Shown here: positions 31,650 to 42,296 of the stretch, one piece after another
Layout of the letters: each line of letters opens with the position of its first letter
Numbering within the stretch: position 1 is the stretch's first letter
NCBI GenBank assembly: GCA_964016885.1
Contig: OZ024740.1
Span: forward strand, 208,919,718-208,983,717
Origin: Eledone cirrhosa
Lineage: Eukaryota; Mollusca; Cephalopoda; Octopoda; Eledonidae
Direction: 5' to 3'
Length of the DNA stretch: 64,000 nucleotides
Program-made: the position numbers and the translations under genes
The notes under the pieces: model-generated
Databases searched by the model: none
Seen by the model: the letters and a program-made list of their open reading frames with translations, nothing else
Told to the model about the DNA's origin: nothing

Positions 31650-32458
31650 ACTAGCTGAGGTACCCGGTAATACTCGGGAGCGGGGGTATTCCCAGTTCCC
31701 ATTAAAATGCCCAATGCCTCTCAGGCCAAAAATGAAGGACAGATAATCAAACGCGAAGACAAATTCATTTACGAAGCAATAATACAATTATTGTTGATTG
31801 CATTGGTCAGGCGAAAAAATGTTTGTCAGAGAAGTTGAGTGTTGCTATAAGGAAAAAAATAGAACCCCCATTAGGGTGTCTTAATATTATTGAAATTTGC
31901 TGAAATTTTGTGAATAGGCATCATATCTTGTCATTTACCCATGGTTTAAATTTCATATAAATCGAAGGGAAAAAATGTTCAGCGGGGGTTTTCAGCGGGG
32001 TTTTTGTGCTCCCGGGGAACCTATTGATTAAATGAAATATACTTATCCAAGTACCCCGGGCAATGTAGTTTCAGAATATATATGGTTATGGGGGTCTATC
32101 TCCAAAAACCATAGGAGGAGTTCGTGAAATCTTGTTCCATTTATTGGCCAAAATGTTCACTATAGAGTTTAATCCCCATTAGGGTGTCATAACATTATTG
32201 GAATTTGCTGAAATTCTGTGAATAGACATCATATCTTGTCATTTACCTATGGTTTAAATTTCATATAAATCGAAGGGAAAAATTTAAGCGAGGGTTTTCA
32301 GCGGGGGCTTGAATCCCCGGGGAACCCTTTGATTAAAATGAAATATACGTAAGAAATCAAATGGACATGAGCCCCACACACGTGTCAAGTTTCAGCAAGA
32401 TCGGTTTGGTAGTTTTTGAGTTTTAGGTTCGCAAACAAACAAACAGACAGAAATTGCC

Positions 32459-32502
<44 letters not shown>

Positions 32503-32505
32503 GCC
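31650..32505 (+). repeat. (TA)n-bounded interspersed repeat with internal 305-bp duplication
   Basis: Starts after (TA)n with 'ctagctgaggtacccgg' and ends with 'gttcgcaaacaaacaaacag', 'acagaaattgcc' and (TA)n. Inside, 31868-32042 and 32173-32347 are diverged copies ('ttgtcatttaccca', 'gtttaaatttcatataaatc', 'gttttcagcggggg'). The plan resembles the widespread invertebrate repeats that end 'tcaagtttcagcaagatc', probably a LINE- or Helitron-derived non-autonomous element; unclassified here. Confidence 0.7.
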
Positions 32506-32640
32506 TGCCCGCCCAGCCAGTGGGGTGGCGTTATCTTATGGCTAAAACAGCATGAAGTGCTGTGACCAGCGGCGCCGATTGGCGCCCGACAGACTGGTCG
32601 GTCAAGGTGATCAAGGTGATATATATATATTGTTATACTT
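32506..32640 (+). repeat. GC-richer segment, possible short retroposon
   Basis: 'ggtggcgttatcttatggc' and 'agtgctgtgaccagcgg' form a GC-rich island between (TA)n tracts. The layout suggests a short retroposon, but I see no clear B box. Confidence 0.25.
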
Positions 32641-33160
32641 GGGGAGGGTCATATTGTTGTAATAATATTACCAGAAATAATAACAGAACACACTCACTGT
32701 TTGGTTGGTTTTCGCTTCTGTATCTTTTATATCTCCACAGTTAATTCATTCGGTCCTCAATGTTTACCATTGACTGATCAACGGCCAAAAATACAGATAT
32801 AATATAGATATAAACACATATATATATAGTCTAACAAAGTTCTTTCGTTGCACATCTCCAATATCGTCAGTGGTATTATTATGTTCCTCCTGGTGTATTG
32901 TACGCCATCTTTATTTTATCTGTTTATTTATTTATTTATTTATTTATTTATTTTTCTCTTCTCTGCGCATGTGTTTGCGTGTGTGTATAGTCTTTAGTGT
33001 GTGTTCGCGTTTGGGTGACTGTGTTTTGGTTATTGTATTCTATCTTAGTTTACTAGTGTGTGTTTATATGTGTTTGTTGTTATTGTGCTTGTGTATATAT
33101 TTATTTATTTATATTTCTCTTAAGTCAGTATTGTTTGTTTGGGTGTTGTTGTTATTCCAT

Positions 33161-34187
33161 TCATTTTTTTCTGTTTAGCTTTGGCCTTCTAAGTTCTATT
33201 TCACTTGCCTCTCTGATTTGCCTATCAGCTGGATCATTTCTATGTTTAGATATTATTTTAATTTCTATGTTTTCTATGTTACCGTCATGTTGTTGTCTAG
33301 CGTGTTCGTATAGTACTGAACCGTTTTTTCGTCCTTTTAGTTCCCCCCAGTGTTGGTCTATGCTTTCTCCTATGTTACGAGCTGTCTGGCCTATGTATGT
33401 TGTTGTCATGTTTCTGCAAGTACCCTCTGTATATCTTATGCTATAGACTACGTTTCTAGTTTTACAGTTTATCCGGGGGTTTACTTTACATAATACACAT
33501 TTCCTATTAGTACAGTGGGTTTTCTTAAAAGGGTATATTTTGCTGATCAGGGATTTTATGGTAGTTCCTAGCTTTTCTACCACTTTAATCTTTAAGTGGG
33601 TCTTTCTCAGGGCCTTTCTACACTGATTAGCTAATTTCCTTCCAGGGGTAGCGTCCACGAACATGACACAGGTATCTCTAGTTGTCGTACCATGAGGTGG
33701 CTTTCCCCTTCTTATGTTTAGTCCTATCTAAGCTATTCCATGATTTGCTCCTGTATAATGGGAAAATTCCTTTCATGTCCAGTTCTACGAGGGTCTTATA
33801 CTTCTCCGTGGCTCCTTCGTATACTCTGATTCTGTCTCTTTTGTTGTAGCCAGAGAACTGCATGCGGTTGATGAAGTGTTGGATGTGTCTTTCCATTTCT
33901 GTTGGGTCGCACATGCGGGACACGTTCTTCATCACTCGTACCAAGTCTGCGATCAGAATATTAAACTTAGCACTACTGGACATTGCTGAGTTTTTGAGTA
34001 TCAGGTATTTGGAGGCCGTGGGTTTAGTGTAGTGTGAGTGGAGAATTTGGGTCCTCTCGTCTATAGTGTTAATCCAGAGTTCCGTGTCTAATACAGGTAG
34101 TCTACTGTTAGGGTGTTTGGAAGGGTAGTCGATAGTTACAGTTATACTCTGGTGTATGGAGTTAGCTATCTGCTGGATGCTTTCCAT
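33161..34187 (-). pseudogene. Penelope-like thumb/connector and GIY-YIG endonuclease
   Basis: Frame 34187-33678 carries PNSRLPVLDTELWINT, HSHYTKPTASKYLILKNSAM and NRMQFSGYNKRDRIRVYEGA, the segment between RT and endonuclease. Frame 33664-33161 carries a Cys cluster (CTNRKCVLCKVNPRINC, spacing C-X4-C-X2-C-X7-C). It is followed by VVYSIRYTEG and TYIGQTARNIGESIDQH, which are the GIY and YIG strands and the conserved Arg. It ends at LRRPKLNRKK. A frameshift at about 33670 separates the two. The GIY strand is altered (YSI), so nicking activity is uncertain. Confidence 0.87.
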
Positions 34188-34212
34188 TGTGTTACATTCT
34201 AAATCCTACTTG

Positions 34213-35354
34213 TTAGTACTCTCTTGTGGGGGGTGTCCTTATTACTATATTAATATCGTCTACGTAACGAGAGTATATGATGAGGTCTATGGAGCTCTCA
34301 TCAAGGAGATCTTTGAGTCTCCTTTCCCACCATACCATAAATAGATTGGCAACATCACCAGCTATGCTGACGCCAATGACTGCTCCCTCATTTTGGGTGT
34401 AGATCTCGTTGAATTTGAATATGTGGCTCTTTAGGGTAGTTTTAATACTAGCTCCTATTGCATGCGCGACCATTTTTCTTACCTTATCATTGTTTTGGGC
34501 GTCCGTATGTCTTTGGTCCACCTAATCCACCTTCCCATGGAAGTCTTTTTTGCCATTGAGGTTATGGTGGGGGGTCTACCTCTTATGGGTCTACTGGGGC
34601 AGAAATGGCTAAGGTCATGGCTGTCTAGGTAATCGGTGTCATAGGTAAGTCTAAGTAGGAGGCCCAGTTCGTCTGTGTCGACGTCGCAGAACTCCACCTC
34701 ACTCTCACTAATCATCTCCACACATTTTCCCACAGCAAAACCAATGTTAATGGATGGGTATAATGATACCACGTCCGTACTGCCTATTATGCAGTTAGAT
34801 AGGTTTTTGTTTTTGTTGCATTCACTGATTCTGCTGAGGAGGTCTTCTGTACTGTCACATACATCTGGGGACATCTTGATTATGGGGCGTATTACCATTG
34901 AGAGGAAGTAGGAGATCCTGTAGTTGCTAACGATATTGGCTCCGTATACAGGTGTTGTTGGTGGTCCTGTTGTCGGATCGTCGACTGTCTTATGGTCTTT
35001 GCGGATCCCATACAAGGGTGGTATGTCATTGTTAGACGCCTGGAAGTTGTTGGAAGTGCATCTGCTTGGCTTTAGGATGTCGGTCCACATCATCATGTGA
35101 GCGTTGAGGATCTTCCCTCTCCCCTCATGTGTTTGTTGTGTAATTTCGCTGGTGTTGGTGATGTGGGGTTGCATAGCCTTGATATAGTTCGGCATGCTGT
35201 CTATTGACATCCTACCAGACTTATCCGTGGGTAGACATACTACCTCACCATCCCTTGTGCGCTGCTTGAGGCTAACTAACTTTCTTTTTAGATAGATACA
35301 TAGATATAACGTTGCGCCCTTATAATATTTGTCTGTAAGTCTGGCTGTCTGCAT
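34213..35354 (-). pseudogene. Penelope-like reverse transcriptase
   Basis: Frame 35354-34479 gives VCLPTDKSGRMSIDS, PPLYGIRKDHKTVDDP, SNYRISYFLSMVIRPI and IIGSTDVVSLYPSINI (motif A, with the catalytic Asp in STDVVSLYPSI). Frame 34521-34213 gives FNEIYTQNEGAVIGVSIAGD (motif B region) and YSRYVDDINIVIRT (motif C, YVDD). Spacing and motif style match Penelope-like RTs rather than LINE or LTR RTs. A frameshift at about 34500 and a TAA at 34213 break it. These enzymes copy element RNA at a nicked DNA end. Confidence 0.9.
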
Positions 35355-35404
35355 TACGACATTATGACGCTATATGTGTGTGTGTATATATGTATATATA
35401 GTGT

Positions 35405-37805
35405 GTGTATCAGGACACTCAACTTTGTGATATCCTCAGAGCTGCTGCCAGGAAAACAACCACTTATGTTTTTATTGCAGGAGACTTCAATCACCCTGAG
35501 ATTGACTGGGAAATCTTTCGTTGGCCGCCAAGTGCAAATGACTTCCTTGAGCTAGTGCTGGACTCGAATTGGTCCCAAGTAGTCACCTCCCCAACAAGAG
35601 GTGACAACATTTTGGACCTACTCTTCACCTCTACTCCTGAAACGGTCATTAGTGTTACTGCTGAAGAACCTTTAGGTGACTCTGATCATGCTATGATCAT
35701 TGCCAATCTATCCCTCATGGGCAGTAACAAGAACCACAACCATCTCCAAACTGCTCACTTTGACTGGAATAAAGCAGACTGGAACTGTTACTGCACTGAG
35801 TTGCAACGTCCAAACTGGTTTGAGTTCTACGACTCTGGAGATGTCAACACTGTACTCCAGAACATCCTGAGCTCAATATGGACAGAATGTGCAGCATCGG
35901 TGCCACGTAAGCGGAAAAAACATCCCAAAAATGCAATTTGGGAGACTGCAGCAGTCCGTCTTGCCAGAAAAGAACGTCGCAATGCTGAACGTGAGTACAA
36001 ACTGCACAAATCAGACATTAATAGGAAGAGGCGAAATAGATCGTCCAACCACCCCAAACAGGTGACAAAAAAGGCAGTGCTTCAATTTGAGCAGCGCAAA
36101 GCAACCAGCCCTGACAGTAAGGTGTTCTGGAAGTATGTTCACTCAAAGCAGAGGCCTCACTCTCCAGTTGGTCCTCTCCACAATCCCCACACAAGCCAGG
36201 TTACTGACGACCCCAAGGAATGTGCAGAGCTCATTGTTGAATGCTATGCAGGCATTTTCACTATTGAAGACCAGAGTGTGCCGTCTCTACCACCTATGAC
36301 ACCGGATTCTATTACAACCATGGAATTTACACCTGCAATGCTGCGACGTCACCTAAAAAATAAACGCAACCATGCCTCTCCTGGTCTTGATGGTGTTACG
36401 TACCTGCTTCTTAAACGTGGTGGGTACTACCTTCTGCACCAGCTATCACGCTTCTTCCAATTCTGTCTGAACAGTGGAAAACTGCCAGTGTCATTCCTAT
36501 GTTCAAAAAGGGTAACCGCACATCACCTGTGAACTATCGTCTTACTAGTTGCATTGCCAAACTGATGGAATCCTGTGTCAGAGAAACACTTTGGAACTTC
36601 TGGAACTCTCACAGTCTTATCCGGCCCTCGCAATTTGGATTTATCCCCAACTCCAGCTGCTGTGATCAACTTATCGAGTTTCTTGAAGACATCACCCGGA
36701 TCACTGATGGCGTCTCATGGGTGGTTGTTGTTTACCTTGACTTTGTGAAAGCTTTCAATTCTGTGCCACACAAAAGGCTTATGGCAAAACTGTCTGCAAT
36801 GGGTGTGAAGGATGATCTTTTTAACTGATTGAAGTCCTTCATTCTCAGTCGAAGAGAGGCAGTCACGGTTCTGGGACAGCATTCCTCACCATATGAGATG
36901 TCATCTGGTGTACCACAGGGATCTGTTCTTGGCCCCCTTTTGTTTGTGGCATATATTAATGACATAGATGCCAACTTAAAGAATGCCACAGTACTAAAGT
37001 ACGCAGATGACATCAAGCTGTACCTTGAAATAAAAAGGACAGATCCTGAACACTATAGATCTTGCTTGCAGTCTGATCTGGACACAATGCAGCAATGGAT
37101 CTCAGACTGGCAACTCAAGCTAGCTGTGGACAAGTGTACCACCATGCATTTTGGGAGTAAAAACCCAGCGTCCACATACTCTCTCCACAACACTAATATC
37201 AAGAAGTCTTCCTGTGAATGTGACCTGGGCGTTATGGTCAGCAGCGATTTGCGTTGGACGAAGCACATCTCTAAAATTGCCAAGAGGGCCGAGGGTGTCT
37301 TAGCAAGAACTTTGTCAGCCACTCTCCAGCTATCTATTTAAGGCTGTACATGGCTATGGTGCGGCCACACTTAGAATTTGCATCACCAGTCTGGAACCTC
37401 TATCTTGCTCAGAACATTGACCGCCTGGAAACTGTTCAGAGACGTGCAACCAAGCGATTACCCTCCATCAGGCATCTACCATACTCTGCTCGCCTTGCTT
37501 CCCTAGGCATGGATACATTGAAGCTCCGACGCCTGGCAACTGACTTGGTAAACACCCACAAAATCATTAACCATCTTGCCAACAACAACCCTGAGTACCT
37601 TTTTTTTTTTTTCTATGTGTCTAACACACGTGGGCATGCCCACAAAGTCAGACAACAGCACAGTTCCCATGACTTTCGGAAACATTTTTTCACGCTCAGA
37701 GTTGCTGAAGCATGGAACAAACTACCTGCATCAGTTGTTAGCTGTCGAGACACTGCATCCTTTAAGGCCTCCATGCTTCCCGAGATTCGCCAACACTACA
37801 GCTAA
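35405..37805 (+). pseudogene. CR1/jockey-like ORF2 (endonuclease end, RT, C-terminal domain)
   Basis: The endonuclease remnant has GDFNHPEIDW and LGDSDHAMIIANL, the latter holding the catalytic Asp-His pair. The linker is basic (RKRRNRSSNHPKQVTK). RT: NHASPGLDGVTYLLL, a frameshift at about 36500, then VYLDFVKAFNSVPH (motif A), a TGA at 36826-36828 replacing Trp in NWLESF of the other copy, GVPQGSVLGPLL (motif B) and KYADDIKLY (motif C). After another frameshift near 37330: MVRPHLEFASPVWN and FRKHFFTLRVAEAWNKLPAS. It encoded the nicking and copying activities of the LINE, but cannot be translated whole. Confidence 0.9.
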
Positions 37806-37975
37806 TGTTCTCCCTCCATACACACACACACACATGTATATCATGACTCATACACTATTCACTTCCCTGACATTTGTATATTATTCTATGTACTATACAT
37901 GCACCTTTGACGAGTTGTAGTGCACCTGAGCACTTTACACAATAATTTCATTACTATTATTATTATTATAAATGA
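35405..37975 (+). mobile_element. CR1/jockey-like LINE, 5'-truncated, inactive
   Basis: Starts within the endonuclease (FIAGDFNHPEIDWE) right after a (GT)n-like tract. It runs through the RT and C-terminal domain to a 3' UTR ending in (ATT)n at 37957-37975. Frames: 35405-36532, 36499-36828 (TGA), 36829-37341, 37350-37805. A 9-base deletion near 36540 removes the residues seen as PVS in YRPVSLTSC in the 8-9.4 kb copy. Good motifs remain: FGFIPNSSCCDQLIEFLED, YLDFVKAFNSVPHKRL, SGVPQGSVLGPLLFVAYIND and LKYADDIKLY. The two copies are in opposite orientation about 28 kb apart. Confidence 0.9.
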
Positions 37976-38149
37976 AAATAGAGAAATTAATGTAAGCAAA
38001 AAGCCGACAATAATTCAGACATATAAGTGACTATTACATCAAGATGGAAAATGTTTAACGTAAGATTTGGGATAAATAATTCAATCTTAATTCAAAACAA
38101 GTCAAGAAGAAAAATGTTATCCTCAGACTTTGTGTAAGCTGGGGAAAAA

Positions 38150-38237
38150 AATATTCTGCGTTCACATTGATTTATTTTAGTTTCAGAAGATCCCGTCAAG
38201 GGTGAAAGCAGCGCTTCTTTGCTTAAACTTTAATCTG

Positions 38238-38318
<81 letters not shown>

Positions 38319-38330
38319 TATATTCGTGCG
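38150..38330 (+). repeat. 95-bp hammerhead-like repeat followed by (TA)n
   Basis: 'tcagaagatcccgtcaaggg' leads to 'tgaaagcagcgcttctttgc' and 'ttaaactttaatctgttata', then (TA)n to 38315. The inverted twin is 59215-59310, also flanked by AT repeats. The motif has CAGAAGA, a CCC/GGG stem and GAAA, weakly resembling a hammerhead core. Confidence 0.7.
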
Positions 38331-38507
38331 TGTACAGATATTTTTGCATACACAATAACAAAATATAAACAAACGGGCATACGTCAAGACGGGCGGTCTC
38401 AAAAGTGAAACTAATTTTTGACAGTTACGATTGTGAATTTTTTTTTTTTTTTTACAACAGGTCTCAATAGTGAAAGTATAATGCAGACACACGCAATTGT
38501 ATGGATT

Positions 38508-38940
38508 TCTTAATATATATATATGTGTGGGTGTGTATATGTGTGTATATATATATGTGTGTGTGTATGTATGTATATATATATATGTGTGTTTGTATAT
38601 ATATATGTGTTTGTGTCATCATCATCGTTTAACGTCTATCTTCCACGCAAGCATGGGTTTAGACGTATATATATGTTTGTGTGTATATATGTGTTTGTGT
38701 GTATATATATGTGTCTGTATATATATATATATGTGTATGTATATATATATTTATGCACGCATTTGTATGAATTTGTAGGCATATATAGATACATCTACAA
38801 ATTCATACAAATGTGTATGTGTGCATAAATATATATATACATACACATATATATATATACATACACATATATATATATACAGACACATATATATACACAC
38901 AAACACACATATATATACACACAAACACATATATACCACA
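38508..38940. repeat. Palindromic (TA)/(TG) microsatellite
   Basis: 38664-38780 and 38796-38940 are inverted copies around 'aatttgtag-gcatatatagatacat-ctacaaatt'. The arms are TATG/TGTA repeats. The left side contains a copy of the CATC-led motif (38608-38665) that is absent from the right arm. Confidence 0.85.
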
Positions 38941-38944
38941 TAGG

Positions 38945-40100
38945 TACCCTTGTCCCACAAGCGACTCTGCAATTCGTCCACAGACGTGTTCTTTTGGGAA
39001 TTTGCAGCAGTTACTGTTCCCTTTCCCTATTGAGATGTGAAACGCGCATTTGGGGGCTTGACACACTTCTTCGCTCACTTGTACGAACGTATTTTCTCTC
39101 TCCACCACAGGTCGTTGTAATAACATGCACAGATGTCGCCATTAATATCTCTATATCACCCTAGGTGGCACCGACTCATTGTACCAGAACCCCGCCTCCA
39201 TTGGTGAAATGTGTCCCCTCTCCGCCATGGCCTTGATCGTGCGATGATGTCTCTCTATGATTCCTTTTCCACTCGGCCTGTACACCACTCTGAAGAGGCG
39301 GCTCACATTCCACCCATCGAGCATCTCTTTCAGCACCGAAACGCCGTGCTATTACTCCTCAACAGTTCATCCACAGAGCCCTGCTTCAAGAATATCTCTT
39401 TTAGCGTCCGTGCGATTTCCTTCACAGTCCCCGTTTTCATCTCCTTCCATATTGCCATCCACTCCGGTTCGCAATCGATTATCAAGAGATACGTCTCCTG
39501 TCAGCAGTGTGTCACATCCATTACCAATCGCTTCCAGTTGTACTCTTCTGGGATGTACCCGTCTCATGCATGGTCTCATCAACTAAAATATCGTCGATGT
39601 AGGAATTGGTGGCCTTCTTCATCATGTCCACCTTCCCCAGAATGGCCTTGAGAACAGACGCCATGATCTTTGGTGCTCAATTCAACCCAAACCCCAGCCT
39701 GGTCAGGCAGTATGTCAGGCCCTTATACTTGGTCAACTGATACTTCCACAGTTTCTCAAGCTACGTGTAACTGCAGATATGTCGATTTTAAGTCAACAAA
39801 CGTGGAGGCCCTCGTCATTTGTTTCCACTCTTGCAAGGTTTCCCCGCAGATATCTATGACATCGCCGCCTGTGTGACATGACACGTGTTCATTCAGTTCA
39901 TGAAAGTCCGGCACTGGCCTAATCTTGTTCTTCATTGGTTGCACTACTGCCATTAACGGCAACACTCCGCTCTTTATCTCCTCCATCCAGGGGATTAATA
40001 TGCCCTCCTCGATCCATCTTTGCACCTCTCCTTCAAACCAGCTTTCAGTGTATGCTGATAGCAGTTCTCTAACGTCGGGGGCTCTCCTTTCCAGTACCAC
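38945..40100 (-). pseudogene. Ty3/gypsy RT and integrase remnants fused by deletion
   Basis: RT: NKIRPVPDFHELNEHVSCHT, ASTFVDLKSTYLQLHV (motif A), then in another frame LTKYKGLTYCLTRLGFGLN, a stop where Ser is expected, APKIMASVLKAILGKVD (motif B) and NSYIDDILVDE (motif C). Integrase follows almost at once: YLLIIDCEPEWMAIWKEM, GSVDELLRSNSTAF and YRPSGKGIIERHHRTIKAMA. The second integrase catalytic Asp (usually DNxTxF) is changed, reading RSNSTAF. The third, Glu in IIERHH, is kept. RNase H is absent. Dead copy. Confidence 0.85.
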
Positions 40101-40220
40101 TCAACTGACCGTCGGACACAGCTATGAAATCCTTGTCCTGTATTGTATGAACAGCACATTTTTCTGCGCAGATCTTCCTGTTTCTCACTCACGGCGCATG
40201 GTGTTCCCCCGTTACCAAAG

Positions 40221-40481
40221 TCACTGTAACGCCCCCCCCCCCCCTAAGCAGCCAATCGCATCCACGCCCATTACAATATCCACCACGTTGTCGATCACGA
40301 TCGCCAGCACCCTTATTTTCATTCCTCGTACCGCAATCTCCACCTCACTGCTACCTCTGCATCTAATTTCCCTGCCGTTGACTACCCTTACACTACTCAT
40401 CTTGCTCCACTGTTTAACCACTCCCTGGTTCATTAATGTCCTTGTCCACAAGGGTTCGTAACAGCCACACGCCCCATCCAA
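40221..40481 (-). pseudogene. Ty3/gypsy protease region (tentative)
   Basis: The frame reads LMNQGVVKQWSKMSSVRVVN, SEVEIAVRGMKIRVLAIV and DIVMGVDAIGCLGG. The last block fits the C-terminal (I/V)xGxDxIxxLGG strand of retropepsins. The active site would be MDGACGCYEPLW, with DGA in place of the usual DTG or DSG. Position between gag and RT supports the call. The C run at 40230-40243 disrupts the frame towards the RT. Confidence 0.5.
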
Positions 40482-40490
40482 GAACCTCCA

Positions 40491-41550
40491 CTACGGGCAG
40501 GGACTGCAAGAGCGCCTCAACTCGCTTCCGGGGGTAGCTACCGGCGCAGTAACTCTTCTTTGACCGGTTCCCTGGTTGCAATTGTTGGAGTTGTGGCCTG
40601 CCCGCTCACATCGGTAGCAAATTATTTCAGGCTCCCTGCGGTCCCTTGCCATGTGAGGTCTCTGACATATGAAGTACGTGCCTCTGAACGCCTGCGGCCG
40701 GGCGTTCATGGGGTCTTTTCTCCCCTCGGCGTCCGTTGATCGCTGTCGACTGCTATGGGTTTTCGTTGCTGCTAACGCTGCAATATTCCACTCAACACCT
40801 CGTATCACTGCGCGAGTCTGTGTGATTAGCTCGCTCATAGCTATTTTGTTGCTACTCGGCAACTGTTGGAGCCTCACCGAAATTTCATCGGGGAAACCGT
40901 TCACGAACGCCATCCGCAGGGCCCTTTCAAGATTCGGCTAGTGTAACCAACCTCCAAATTTCCGCCGTGGACACGTCCACCTGCTCTCCCGTCCACCTCA
41001 CTTTGCCTAGCTTGGCGAAAGCAGCAGAAGGTCCCCCAGTGAATGCTTCCTTAAAGCGCTGCTCTATCTTCTCCGCGTTCAATTATTCTGACAAGTTGAT
41101 TTCGAGATATAATTGTTTCTACAGTTGGCACAAGGCCAGCAATTATCTCAGTGTATTACTGGTACTGTATTTTATCGACCCCGTAAGGATGAAAGGCAAA
41201 GTTAACCTCAGCCCGATTTGAACTCAGTCCGTAAAGGGACGTAACTGTGCTGCAAAGCATGGCGTCCGACCCTCTGCCGATACTGCCAATCCACCGCCAT
41301 ATAATGCTAACGCATCACCGTCAAGATACAGTGCCATGAGGCCAGCCACACTTTCGATGACTTGCAGTGTAGCAACCAATTTTATCTTTCTAATCCAGGC
41401 GATGTGTTCCCCCTCGCTACTGAAGTCTTTGACTACATTGCTACCTATTCTTATTTTCGTCTCCATATTGTCTGCGAGATCGGAGAAAGCAAATAATAAT
41501 TTAAAAAAAAAAACGATGCCTAAATTGTTTGTCGTGGGAAGCGTCTCCAC
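40491..41550 (-). pseudogene. Ty3/gypsy gag, interrupted by a SINE
   Basis: The N-terminal part (VKDFSSEGEHIAWIRKIKLV, GLMALYLDGDALALY) stops at the SINE. It resumes as YLEINLSE (one stop) then LNAEKIEQRFKEAFTGG and GKVRWTGEQVDVSTAEIWRL, and continues in another frame as RALRMAFVNGFPDEISVRLQ. The nucleocapsid end has a first Cys pair-like YFICQRPHMARD and a CCHC knuckle, CYRCERAGHNSNNC, with correct C-X2-C-X4-H-X4-C spacing. Gag forms the particle and packages element RNA. The SINE is flanked by ATATAAT on both sides. Confidence 0.85.
41114..41298 (-). repeat. SINE inserted in gypsy gag
   Basis: Minus-strand SINE with 'ggtggattggcagtatcggc' at its head (A-box region), the B-box-like 'gagttcaaatcgggc', and 'taactttgcctttcatcctt'. 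It is flanked by a 7-base target duplication ATATAAT (41107-41113 and 41299-41305). Post-dates the gypsy insertion. Confidence 0.85.
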
Positions 41551-41560
41551 ACGTGTCCAG

Positions 41561-41810
41561 ATTGAATATCCCTGCGCGGATGGTCACCTGTTTTATGTCC
41601 GGTCAAAGAATATAGCAAGCCTCACGCACTCATTCATAGCAGTCAGGAACACACACGTCTGCACGGTACCTCCCCTACACTTTCGACACCCTCGCCCTCA
41701 AACCCTTTTCATGACAGCCTGTAAAAGGAGCACTTTATGCAAAGTCATATTTTTTTTAGAGAGAGAAGAGAAAGAGAGAACTGGGAACTGGTAAAGAGAT
41801 ATAAAAGAAG
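41561..41810. other. No recognisable feature
   Basis: Mixed sequence with an AG-rich stretch (41757-41783). It could be remaining gypsy 5' UTR, but no LTR is evident. Confidence 0.4.
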
Positions 41811-41814
41811 AATC

Positions 41815-41945
41815 GACTTCGAAAAGATGTAAGACAAAGCTGATCTCGGCGGTATTAGAACTTGGAGCGCAGAACACCGGAAGCAATACAGTAAAGCATT
41901 CGATTCAATGTGCTAATGACCCTACCAATTTGTCGCCTTCATAAT
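41815..41945 (-). repeat. Diverged tRNA-derived SINE (third flavour)
   Basis: On the minus strand: 'ggcgacaaattggtagggtc' and 'attagcacattgaatcgaat' in the head, 'gctctaagttctaatacc'-like B-box position ('ccaagttctaataccgcc'), then 'gagatcagctttgtcttaca'. It resembles the most abundant octopus SINE, whose head runs ggcggcgagctggcagaatc. Old copy. Confidence 0.6.
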
Positions 41946-42296
41946 AGTGTATCTAATAACAAAATATTAATGAAGGTTTAACGTGGTTCTAATAGTTATA
42001 TGATTCGAAAACTAACGGATTTGTCTCCCCTGCCTTTCTTCACAAGAATTTATCATTAATCTTCATAATTGTTTTCTCAATACAAGTGCAATTTTAATAA
42101 AGTAACTTTGGAAACAATAGCTAACACAGTTATAGGAAGTGTCTTAACCATTGCGTAATTATATGAAAACAGCAGCCTTCGCATAATTGGGGACTCACAA
42201 CACTGTACGTTAGACATTACGTAACTACATAAAAAAAAAACATTAGCATTTGTTGCATATATTAGCGAATGATGACCCACTCAGATGGCTGGTTAT

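Larger units (their letters stand above)
32640..35360 (-). mobile_element. Penelope-like element (RT plus GIY-YIG), 5'-truncated
   Basis: Minus-strand element. The RT starts near 35354 and the GIY-YIG endonuclease ends at 33161, followed by about 500 bp of 3' UTR that includes a hammerhead-like core at 32870-32843. The protein is split by frameshifts at about 34500 and 33670 and by a stop at 34213. The 5' end runs into (TA)/(TG) repeats near 35370, and no N-terminal region upstream of the RT is visible. The (TTTA)n at 32920-32955 lies in the 3' UTR. Family placement within Penelope-like elements is not resolved. Confidence 0.88.
38941..41560 (-). mobile_element. Degenerate Ty3/gypsy-like retrotransposon internal region
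   Basis: On the minus strand, in order: gag (41550-40491), protease (about 40481-40221), RT (40100-39560) and integrase (39545-38945). No LTRs were found. RNase H and the integrase N-terminal part are missing: RT motif C (SYIDDILVDE) is followed within about 50 bases by the integrase core (TYLLIIDCEPEWMAIW). A SINE interrupts gag. Several stops and frameshifts make every product non-functional. Confidence 0.85.
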
